From Hydrogenimonas sp. (GTDB lineage: Bacteria; Campylobacterota; Campylobacteria; Campylobacterales; Hydrogenimonadaceae), in contig WFYC01000019.1 in NCBI GenBank assembly GCA_015490295.1, forward strand, positions 1 through 56,875: a stretch of 56,875 nt of DNA, given 5' to 3'. Made by a program: the position numbers and the translations under genes. Below are positions 34,929 through 42,514 of the stretch, one piece after another (position 1 is the first letter of the stretch; every line of letters begins with the position of its first letter). The notes under the pieces are model-generated. The model was not told where the DNA came from, ran no database searches, and saw nothing but the letters and a program-made list of their open reading frames with translations.

Positions 34929-35823
34929 CGCTCTCTCCTGTTATAAGATCTTTTTCGTCATCGCGCATATATTCGGGCTGAAGTACGACATTGGTTATCC
35001 CAAAATGCTCTTTGAGCATCTTTTTGACCTCTTCGATCCTCCGGGTAGCCTCTTGGAGGGTAAGGTTCCTGCTGAAATCCAGATGCGCTTGCAAAAATAT
35101 CTCCCTATCACCAAGGCGCCACAGATGAATCTGGTAAATATTCTCTATATCGGGTATTTTGCCCACCTCTTCGGCTATCTTGTCGATATCTATATGTTTT
35201 GGAGCAAACTCCATGAGTATAGCTGTAGATTCCCGTATCAAAGAGACGGAAGCATAGATGAGATAGAGGGCTATAAGTATGGAGATCAGCGGGTCTACCC
35301 AGTAGATATGCCAAAAGTAGATCGCTGCTCCGCCCGTTACGACGGCAACCGATGTGATGGTGTCTCCAAGCAGGTGAAGATATGCGGCCCTTATATTCAT
35401 GCTCCCTTCCGCTTCCGCCTCGAGCAGCCAGATACTGCCGCCGTTTACGACCACTCCCAGCATTCCCAGAGCTATAACCCACGACGAGACCACCGGCTGG
35501 GGATTGTAAAGCCTCATAACCGATTCATAGACAAGATAGATACCGATGCCTGCGAGTACGGAAGAGTTGAAAAGAGCCGCTATGATCTCCGCGCGCTTGT
35601 AACCGAAAGTACCGAACCTTGTGGCCCTTTTGGCGGAGATTTTCTGCGCGAAGTAACTTATGGCAAGGGCTGAGACATCACTGAAGTTGTGCAGAGCGTC
35701 ACTCAAAAGTGCCAGTGAGCCGGAGATGATGCCGCCTATTATCTGGGCGACGGTTATTACTACATTGAGCACAAAGGCGAGCAGAAGTCTTCCGCCGCTC
35801 ACTCCGTGAAGGTGACTACCCAT
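34876..35823 (-). CDS. CDF-family divalent metal cation exporter
   Basis: Proton-coupled efflux of zinc or similar metals. The 315 residues have six membrane helices with the metal site in helix 2 (DALHNFSD) and helix 5 (HLLGDT), the HxxxD pair typical of zinc/cadmium CDF members, and a cytoplasmic C-terminal ferredoxin-like domain (about 205-295). The last 15 or so residues are encoded in the stretch shared with upp. The gene is 13 bp after the rhodanese gene. Confidence 0.9.
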   Translation of the reverse strand: MGSHLHGVSGGRLLLAFVLNVVITVAQIIGGIISGSLALLSDALHNFSDVSALAISYFAQKISAKRATRFGTFGYKRAEIIAALFNSSVLAGIGIYLVYESVMRLYNPQPVVSSWVIALGMLGVVVNGGSIWLLEAEAEGSMNIRAAYLHLLGDTITSVAVVTGGAAIYFWHIYWVDPLISILIALYLIYASVSLIRESTAILMEFAPKHIDIDKIAEEVGKIPDIENIYQIHLWRLGDREIFLQAHLDFSRNLTLQEATRRIEEVKKMLKEHFGITNVVLQPEYMRDDEKDLITGESDDKPEQFTVGKTPRKHS

Positions 35824-35836
35824 CTTTTTACCCGTT

Positions 35837-36253
35837 CTATTTCAGTATCGGAAGGGCCGCATCTCTCCATCCTATTATGCCGCCATCGATATTGAGCGGC
35901 TTGAACCCCCTGTCGGCAAGCAGCCTCGAAGCCTTTACACTGCGGTGGCCGCTTCTGCAGTAGACGAGAATCTCTCTTTTTTTATACGGCTCCAGTTCGC
36001 CCAGTCTCTCTTCAAGATCCTGCAGCGGAATCAGCTTCGCACCCTTCAGATGGCCATCCTGCCGATACTCCTGATCTGTACGAACATCCAGAACCACTAT
36101 ATCGGGATCTTTTTTGATCATCTCATACGCTACGGCCGGTTTTACTCTTTCAAAATTGGCAAGTATGATCCCTTTGCTGTAGAGAAAATAGAGTCCCGCA
36201 ATCAGCAGCAGCAGACCAACAAAAAGATTACTGAAATTTCCAAACTTTTTCAT
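35837..36253 (-). CDS. membrane-anchored rhodanese
   Basis: Single-domain sulfurtransferase of 138 residues with an N-terminal membrane anchor (about residues 10-25, LFVGLLLLIAGLYFLY) and a periplasmic rhodanese domain. The catalytic Cys99 is in the loop VYCRSGHRS; DVRTDQEYRQDGHLKGA is the CH2-type region. The ATG at 36253 is chosen over a GTG two codons upstream because AGGTGA lies at the right distance. Sulfur-oxidising relatives often carry such proteins; the acceptor is unknown. Confidence 0.88.
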   Translation of the reverse strand: MKKFGNFSNLFVGLLLLIAGLYFLYSKGIILANFERVKPAVAYEMIKKDPDIVVLDVRTDQEYRQDGHLKGAKLIPLQDLEERLGELEPYKKREILVYCRSGHRSVKASRLLADRGFKPLNIDGGIIGWRDAALPILK

Positions 36254-36348
36254 AGACACTTCACCTTTTCGGCATATAGAGAATCTTACCTCAAAAAGCT
36301 TGAAAAATTACCGTTTTTAAATTTGGAGAGATTGGTGAAGTAGAGGAA

Positions 36349-36367
36349 CCCGCCTAAAAAGAGCGGG
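36349..36367 (-). terminator. weak hairpin after the TraF-like gene
   Basis: CCCGC and GCGGG pair around a 9-nt loop 10 bp beyond the stop codon of the TraF-like gene; no long U-run follows, so the call rests on position. Confidence 0.3.
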
Positions 36368-36376
36368 GACCTGTAG

Positions 36377-37687
36377 CTACCAGCGTGAAACGATCGCCAG
36401 GTTCACGCGTGCATAACGCGGTATTTCGCTGCCGTCATAGTATCCGGTTTCAGTGCTGACCATGCCGGAAAGGTCTATCTGAAGCTGTTTGAAGCCTATA
36501 CCGAGGCCACCGGTCAAAACAGTTCCGAACGTATCGTCTGCAACGTTCTGCATTGCTCCTAATCTTAGAGAGAACCACTGGGTCGGGTGTATGTTCACCC
36601 CACCCCCTATATATTGGGAGTCTATGCCGTCGAGGAAGGTTTTGTTCGATGTCAGGTCGAAATCCACGGCTATATCGAGCCAGTGGTCGAGCCCAGCATA
36701 GTAGACCCCGGCACGAACCATAGGATCGATCTTGTAAACTTCGTTCGTTACGGTATCGAACTCCGGTGTATTGAGGTTTTTACCGACTATACCGAAGCGC
36801 AGATTCTGCTCCGCTTTCGGAGTGTAGTAGGCTCCAAGGTCTACACCAAAAGCGGACGACCTTCTGTCACGGTCCTTGAAAGAGTCGCTTATATCTCCCG
36901 AAGAGGTATCTATGCTCACTTTGGTATCGTAGGTTATTCCATACATATACTTAAGAGCACCGCCTACACCTATAGTACCGGCCGAGGTTTCGAAAGCGTG
37001 GCCGTATCCGAAAGGTACCTCACCAACACTTAGACCCTTGAGGGATAGATAGGTGTATCCGTTGTTGACCGCATACTCGAGCGACGAGCTCTCGTAAGTT
37101 GCCTGATCCGATAGCGAATATGTATCTGTGGCCGGGTCGTATGAGTAGTACTGCATCGTATTCTGATCATCATAAACTATCAGATCGAGACGGTTAGGGT
37201 CTATCACCGGCGTCGCTGCAGCCTCGGAAGTGACATAAAGGCCGATACCGAAATTATTGACCTGCACACCGAACGCGCCTCCGGGGGTCAAAACGATTCC
37301 GCTCGTCTGACCCGACATATTTTTAAGCACACCGAGAGCATCCTCGATTCTGGCACTGTCTCCGTTGACTGTATTGCTCCCGTTTACAGGTGCGTTATCG
37401 GCGATTCTTTGTAGAGTCCCTGTAAAATCATCTTTGCTGAGCCTGTCGAGATTTTCTGCGAGGTTGTACTCGGAAACTCCGGCTCCCCCGGAGAGAACAA
37501 CCTCTGTTTTATGACCGTTTACTGAGAGAAGCGCGGGGTTGTAGTAGACCGCCATGGAACCTGTCGCACTCGCCACTCCGGCGCCACCAATACCCATACT
37601 CTCGAACCCGAGAGGTTGAAAGCCCATCGCACTGGCGGCGGAAGCTGCGATACAGAGGCCGAACCCTTTTCTAATCCATCTTTGCAT
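36377..37687 (-). CDS. TraF-family (TraF_2-like) outer-membrane beta-barrel protein
   Basis: Exported protein of 436 residues, with a signal peptide (about 1-22) and an N-terminal GFQPLGFESMGIGGAGVAS-like stretch followed by YYNPALL, as in the FadL-like and conjugal-transfer TraF_2 families. The remainder alternates strands and ends in an aromatic residue (VSRW). The ATG at 37687 has AAGGAG 5 nt upstream; a TTG 18 nt earlier is rejected. No conjugation genes are nearby, so the name is only a family label; a channel role is plausible. Confidence 0.75.
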   Translation of the reverse strand: MQRWIRKGFGLCIAASAASAMGFQPLGFESMGIGGAGVASATGSMAVYYNPALLSVNGHKTEVVLSGGAGVSEYNLAENLDRLSKDDFTGTLQRIADNAPVNGSNTVNGDSARIEDALGVLKNMSGQTSGIVLTPGGAFGVQVNNFGIGLYVTSEAAATPVIDPNRLDLIVYDDQNTMQYYSYDPATDTYSLSDQATYESSSLEYAVNNGYTYLSLKGLSVGEVPFGYGHAFETSAGTIGVGGALKYMYGITYDTKVSIDTSSGDISDSFKDRDRRSSAFGVDLGAYYTPKAEQNLRFGIVGKNLNTPEFDTVTNEVYKIDPMVRAGVYYAGLDHWLDIAVDFDLTSNKTFLDGIDSQYIGGGVNIHPTQWFSLRLGAMQNVADDTFGTVLTGGLGIGFKQLQIDLSGMVSTETGYYDGSEIPRYARVNLAIVSRW

Positions 37688-38223
37688 AGATACTCCTTTG
37701 GACAAAATTTATCTAAAAATCGTCAATTTGATAAAAAATGTAAATAGAAATTACAACCATAATTCAAGCTCTTTACCCATGCTACAATGTATCGACGTTG
37801 CATAAATTGTGTTCGGCAACGAAAAATGCCTCCCATGAAATCCAATCTTATCTGTTTTACAGCATTCACTCTTTTTCTACAACTATTTGGGTTTGATACT
37901 TTCGCAAATGCGGGAGAATATATATTCGTACCTTCGGAAACTATAGTGTTATGCAGATCAGAGATGAGTTTGACACTCTCAACCATAGGCTCAAAGAGTG
38001 TTATAAAGAGTTTTAGAAAACTTACAACAGATATAAAAGGAGCTGTCGCACTGAAGCAAAACTTTCATGATCCATTTTCACATCAAAAGCGATTCGAATA
38101 CACAATTTGACAGCATCTATCTAACCACTTCAAAACATAAGCACAATTTTCCAAAAAGGTCACAAGAGAGGATTAACCTGGGCTCGGCTATCATTTTCTC
38201 GACCAAAAGTAAAAGAAAATTGT
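37688..38223. other. A/T-rich gap with no firm gene
   Basis: This 536-bp stretch between the TraF-like gene and the transposase remnant is A/T-richer than its surroundings. It holds a possible promoter for the TraF-like gene next to 37688, a TACAAT box near 37780 on the plus strand and one weak open frame (37835-38110). Otherwise nothing was recognised. Confidence 0.5.
37835..38110 (+). CDS. possible small exported protein (weak)
   Basis: An open frame of 91 codons beginning with a good signal-peptide pattern (SNLICFTAFTLFLQLFGF, then FANAG). The rest has no recognisable motif and its composition does not resemble the other genes here. There is no ribosome-binding site. It might be the 5' fragment of a lost gene, or chance; the surrounding decay argues for a relic. 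Confidence 0.2.
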   Translation: MKSNLICFTAFTLFLQLFGFDTFANAGEYIFVPSETIVLCRSEMSLTLSTIGSKSVIKSFRKLTTDIKGAVALKQNFHDPFSHQKRFEYTI

Positions 38224-38408
38224 ATAAGTTACCGTCAGTTAACCCTCAAAGAACGATACCATGTTTCAGCTTTGCATCAGCAAGGGATGAAGCAAAAAGA
38301 GATTGTAGTCTCAATAGACGAAAGAAAATCGATTTTTTCGCAACACCGGCAATAGCGAAACATTATGAGGCTATACACAAAAGTGGCAGGAGCCAAAGTG
38401 CACCTGCC
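38224..38408 (+). pseudogene. IS30-family transposase, N-terminal remnant
   Basis: From 38224 the frame reads SYRQLTLKERYHVSALHQQG, then MKQKEI, the N-terminal helix-turn-helix of IS30-type transposases; the start codon position now holds ATA. At about 38330 the frame shifts by one: FRNTGNSETL, a stop (38366-38368), then GYTQK follow, matching the RNTG...GY.PK region of the family. The rest of the transposase and both inverted ends are missing. It is dead and marks an old insertion next to the broken lipoprotein gene. Confidence 0.6.
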
Positions 38409-38417
38409 TTCTTCAGG

Positions 38418-39825
38418 CTACTTGTAGTAACGCATAAAAACCTTCTCCAGGCTGTCGGACAACTTTGTACAGTTCCCCTCCACCAAAGCTTCCCAACTGC
38501 CGTAGGTTCTGTTGACATCGTCTACTAAAACCTTGGCATAGGTTCTGTTTTCATCGTCAAGAGCGAACAATACAGTCGCCTCCTTTTGGCCATACAGAAT
38601 GACCTTGCCATCGAACGGCAGAGCCGAATCGTTACCATCCTGACTCTGATATTTCCTGTATACCTTCATGCCCCAATCAAAATACACTGCGCCGCCGAGG
38701 CAAGGAGTAGCGAGCGTTCCGGTTACCGTAGCGTTTATATCGAGCCCGCGCTCCAGCGCCGAAAATCTGAACCCTTTGCCGTATAGTGCAAACGCTCCAA
38801 GATCGGTAATGTTTGAATCGGCTGTATAGATAGTCAGTTCACTGCTGTTTACATAGCCTGTCAAACCGGCATAGCCGTTGACATTTATAACTTTCTTTTC
38901 CGTCTTTTCTTCATTTTCGTCATACGATACAACTCTCTCCGTCGTCACATTGAAGTCGACCGCCTGCAATGTGATATCCGCGATCTTTTTTATGGATCCG
39001 TTTTTGTCGTCTTCATTCATGTAAAAAGAGAGACATCCGTCACCCGTAAACTCGTACCTATTCAAGTAGCTGCTCTTTTCAACCTGATTGAGCATCAACA
39101 TTTCACTATTGCGACTCTCTTCCATTTGGGCAAAAATTGTCGCGTTAAGCTTACCGTTATCAAGGCCTTCATTATCTTTCCATCTCGATAGTGAAGCTGT
39201 CGGCTTCGACTCGATAACCTCTCCATCTTCTCGAGTCGTCGTAGCCCTCATACTCCTTATTTATCAGCTTGCCGTCAATTTTGTATCTTCTGTTGGTTGG
39301 CTCGTAAGTTCCGTTTAGGAATATTGAGCCGCCATACTCTCTAAACAGACTTTTCAGGTACCCTTCATACTCGACGCAGCTGCTGTAGGCAAAAGTGCAC
39401 TGCTCGTAATATATGGTTCCGCTCTCGCCTGATTCACACTCCACTCTTCTTGTACAGCTAATACTGCAGTTTTCATCTTGAACGAGGTTTGGAGCTCTCT
39501 CCGTAGGCAGTGCCACACCCAGCCTCTTTACCATATACGCAGGGTTCAAGATCGACAACTCCTCAGCCGATTCGGCCATAACGCTTCTCTTCCCTGTGGA
39601 TGAAACGTATACCGCATCGAGATTGTACAGCTTCTCAATATAGCGACGTACTCGCATAAAGAAGGGCCATAGCGTTTTGTACCTCTTCTAGACTCTGCAT
39701 AGGGACCTTCTTTCCGGTCCATTGAGGCAACTTGTCACAATCGCTAACACCACCGCCGCCGCATCCGACCATCATGATCGCTGCCGCCGCGAAGCAGAAA
39801 TTACCAACTTTTGTCTCCCTTTCAT
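38418..39825 (-). pseudogene. lipoprotein gene with at least three frameshifts
   Basis: A gene of about 470 codons in four pieces. It starts at the ATG at 39825 behind a perfect AAGGAGG site. The first frame fails within 20 codons, but the next frame gives an ideal lipobox (MMVGC, Cys codon 39761-39763) and runs to a stop at 39635-39637. A third frame covers 39657-39172, a fourth about 39185-38418. One missing A after the ATG would restore a signal peptide. The sequence has paired Cys and beta-strand-like stretches; no family recognised. Confidence 0.65.
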
Positions 39826-40035
39826 AATAATACCCTCCTTCTTTATTGGGTATATTTTCATTATATATTAAGTTAATTGTTTTATTAGATTTTAATAACC
39901 AATATAATACCGCATACTAGAGTGCGATAGATATTCAGCCGATTTTGACTTCTCAACTCTTCCGCAAGAGCCCAAGCTATTGCAGACGATGAGACCGATC
40001 TATATCCATTCAATAAACATTTATCGATGATTTAC

Positions 40036-40041
40036 TATAAT
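40036..40041 (+). promoter_or_regulatory. probable -10 box of the T2SS operon
   Basis: TATAAT 34 bp before the TTG start at 40075. It lies inside a longer open frame beginning at 40027, which is one reason for preferring the later start. The rest of the gap 39826-40035 is A/T-rich and also carries promoter-like sequence for the broken lipoprotein gene on the minus strand. Confidence 0.45.
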
Positions 40042-40074
40042 CAGATACTATTGCACAAAAATCGAAGGAATATA

Positions 40075-40806
40075 TTGGCCCTTTACTACATCAAAGAAGG
40101 TGATACCATTGTCAAAGAGTGCAGCGAGGATATAGTCGTGATCTCGCCATCTCTGTACTGGTATGCGTATGCCGAATTTCCTACAAGGTCGCTTACGAAA
40201 GCCAAAAAGCTGGCCGGCAGCTACATGGCCTCTCGCCCTTCATCGTACACTTCCATATTTGTAGAAAAGAGGGGAGACGGGTTCGACTGCTATGCATACG
40301 ACGAAGCGCATCTACGCTCACTGACGGAACCGTATGCCTCCTTCAAGACACCGGCCTATTTCCTTCAGCAGTTTTCGCGACTGCTACCCTTGCGCATAGA
40401 CGAAAACCTGACGGCCGACACGATAAACGGCATTACGGTAGAGATTAAAGAGAGTGGCACCGCCCTTCCGGCGCTCGACTCGCTGGACTTCGGCGCCATT
40501 GCGAAACCTTTCAACAGAGCCGGCACCGGAGGCTTCTCGAAGAGGCTGACCATCGCGCTTCTCGCGGCCCTTCTAGCAACTGCGGCCGGAGACCTGGCCC
40601 TAAGATACCAGAAACTTCATGCACTCGAACAGCTGAACGCAGCCGGCGACAGCGGAAAATCGATGTACGAGATAAAGGCCCTGTCGAAAAAATACGGCAA
40701 AACGGATATGGAGCAAAGAGGGCTCAGGAGAGCAATAAAAGAGGCTCTGTCGTCACCCATGAAATCGCTCGAGTGCGATCTGAAAAAGGGGTGCACCTAT
40801 GAGTAG
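40075..40806 (+). CDS. T2SS GspL-like bitopic protein
   Basis: First gene of the secretion operon. About 243 residues: a cytoplasmic domain of about 155 residues, one membrane helix (LTIALLAALLATAAGDLAL) and a periplasmic tail of about 65. This is the topology of GspL/PilM-N platform proteins, though the cytoplasmic part is shorter than in classic GspL and no actin-like motif stands out. A TTG start with AAGGA upstream is preferred. It overlaps the next gene by 8 bp. The name is by position and topology. Confidence 0.55.
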   Translation: MALYYIKEGDTIVKECSEDIVVISPSLYWYAYAEFPTRSLTKAKKLAGSYMASRPSSYTSIFVEKRGDGFDCYAYDEAHLRSLTEPYASFKTPAYFLQQFSRLLPLRIDENLTADTINGITVEIKESGTALPALDSLDFGAIAKPFNRAGTGGFSKRLTIALLAALLATAAGDLALRYQKLHALEQLNAAGDSGKSMYEIKALSKKYGKTDMEQRGLRRAIKEALSSPMKSLECDLKKGCTYE

Positions 40807-41194
40807 CTCCAAACAGTTCGCCGCCCTGTTTGCGCTGATACTCGCTGTATGGATAGGAGCCGGTATATATCTTGAAAACAGAACATCCGGAGTGCAGGAG
40901 GAGTTTTTCAGGAAAAAAGAGATCACAGGCAGATACAAAGCTCTTAGGGCTATCTGGTCCGAAAAAGCTCAAAAGCAGGCTTTGAAACAGATGGAGACGA
41001 TGCTTAGAATGTACTCCATAAAACCCAAAACAGATAAAAGCGGAGGCAAAAAGATATACACTTTCACTCTCGATGCTGCCAAAGCGGACAAGGTGTTGAC
41101 AAAACTTCTAAACAGCACTCTGGTCATAAAAACTTTCTCCGCAAAACGGATCGCCGACGACAGCCTGGAGGTCAGGGTGGAGGTTGCATTGTGA
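40799..41194 (+). CDS. T2SS GspM-like protein
   Basis: A small bitopic inner-membrane protein of 131 residues: short cytoplasmic start, membrane helix at about 8-25 (AALFALILAVWIGAGIYL), then a helical stretch and a ferredoxin-like alpha/beta periplasmic domain. Size, topology and place between the L-like and N-like genes fit GspM, which joins GspL in the assembly platform. Sequence similarity is too weak to prove it. Confidence 0.55.
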   Translation: MSSSKQFAALFALILAVWIGAGIYLENRTSGVQEEFFRKKEITGRYKALRAIWSEKAQKQALKQMETMLRMYSIKPKTDKSGGKKIYTFTLDAAKADKVLTKLLNSTLVIKTFSAKRIADDSLEVRVEVAL

Positions 41195-41703
41195 TCTGGG
41201 TGAAACGGATATCGGCGATTTTGAGTGCCGCTGTTGCGTTTGTTATTCTTACGGCGGTCTTCATCTCAAAAGAGAGGCTCTGCAACATGGCGATAAACAG
41301 CGCTGCAGAAAAAACGGGAGTCACTCTCTGCTTCGACGGGTACGGCGCCGGGACTTTCGGCTGCGATATGAAACATATCACCCTTCTGTACGGCCACTCC
41401 CCTGTCGCAAAGATAAAAAAGGCCGATTTTTCTCTTTGGAAGATGGAAGCTTCCGACATCAGGCTTAAAGGCCTTGCCGCCGATATGATGCCCGAAAAGA
41501 TAGAAACGGTAACGTTTCTGCCTCTAAGCGGCCAGATCCACTCGACAGGCGACTTCGGGGTACTGGATGGAAACATATCGCTAAGCGGCCGCAAAATCGT
41601 GCTGGAGCTCAAGCCCTCTTCTCTTATGAAGAGGAGGTTTTCCACGACACTGCGGACATTCAGATACAGAAACGGAAAGTATACCTATGCAATCTCGTTT
41701 TGA
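41191..41703 (+). CDS. T2SS GspN-like protein
   Basis: A 170-residue protein with one N-terminal membrane helix (about 8-24) and a beta-rich periplasmic part that resembles the repeated strands of GspN (INSAAEKTGV start, then LSLSG-type stretches). It is shorter than typical GspN. ATGA-type overlaps join it to the M-like gene (4 bp) and gspC (17 bp). GspN is an accessory component present in only some T2SS. Confidence 0.5.
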   Translation: MIWVKRISAILSAAVAFVILTAVFISKERLCNMAINSAAEKTGVTLCFDGYGAGTFGCDMKHITLLYGHSPVAKIKKADFSLWKMEASDIRLKGLAADMMPEKIETVTFLPLSGQIHSTGDFGVLDGNISLSGRKIVLELKPSSLMKRRFSTTLRTFRYRNGKYTYAISF

Positions 41704-42514
41704 TGCTATGGCGACCTCTATTTCGCTGATTCTGCTCCTGCTTCTTTGTGCCAGGCTGACGGCGATCGCGATAGAGACCTTTTTGCCCCCTCTGCCTCGG
41801 CTGGAGTGCAGAAGCGAGATCGAAAAACCGAACTACACCTACCGCTTCGCATCGGCGTTCGGGCTAAAGAGTGCGCCGGCGGCGACAACGAAGAGCCAGG
41901 CCCCCGCGCGCAAACAGGCGTCGCTGAAAGGGTATATTCTGAGCATGACGGCAATCGGGACTCCGAGTATGGCGATCATTGTAAAAAACGGAAAGAGCCG
42001 GCTCGTAAGCGTAGGCGAGGAGATAGATGGCTTCAGGCTCGAAGAGGTCTACACCGACAGGGTGAAGCTGAGCAAAAGCGGCCGCGAATACTGGCTGAGC
42101 ATGAAAAAGAAAAAAGCCGCCGAGACTATTGAAACGGAAGTCGGTGAAAAAGCGAAAAAGCCGGAGCGTGAGCTTATCGAGCAGGTGCGGCGAGAGGGAG
42201 ATACCTTCTTTGTTCCGCGCGAGCTGCTGAGCGAGATGCACGATCTGAAAAAGATATTCAGGTATATCAGCATAAACCCGGTCTACAGAGACAACAGACT
42301 TGTCGGTTTTGCTGTTTCAAATGTGAAAAAAGGGTCGGTTTTCGATAAAATGGGCTTGAAAAAACGTGATATCATAGAGAAGATCGACAGCAAGCCGATA
42401 AAGAGCGAAAGTGACGCTTTTGCCTATTTCAACAGACTGGAACAACTCAATTCGCTCTCTCTGACCATCAAGCGTGGTAAAGAGAGCAAGGAGCTCAAAT
42501 ATGAGATTTTTTAA
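41687..42514 (+). CDS. gspC: type II secretion protein GspC
   Basis: Inner-membrane protein linking the platform to the secretin. Of 275 residues, one membrane helix lies near 10-30; the HR domain follows (GYILSMTAIGTPSMAIIVKNG...VGEEIDGFRLEEVY split over about 85-125), and the C-terminal PDZ domain (NVKKGSVFDKMGLKKRDII, about 215-270) probably takes part in substrate choice. It overlaps gspD by 14 bp. Confidence 0.88.
   Translation: MQSRFDAMATSISLILLLLLCARLTAIAIETFLPPLPRLECRSEIEKPNYTYRFASAFGLKSAPAATTKSQAPARKQASLKGYILSMTAIGTPSMAIIVKNGKSRLVSVGEEIDGFRLEEVYTDRVKLSKSGREYWLSMKKKKAAETIETEVGEKAKKPERELIEQVRREGDTFFVPRELLSEMHDLKKIFRYISINPVYRDNRLVGFAVSNVKKGSVFDKMGLKKRDIIEKIDSKPIKSESDAFAYFNRLEQLNSLSLTIKRGKESKELKYEIF

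Noticed and set aside
38067-38528. Plus-strand open frame of 153 codons
   Set aside because: It overlaps the transposase remnant in another frame and the end of the lipoprotein pseudogene on the other strand, and the protein has no domain-like composition.
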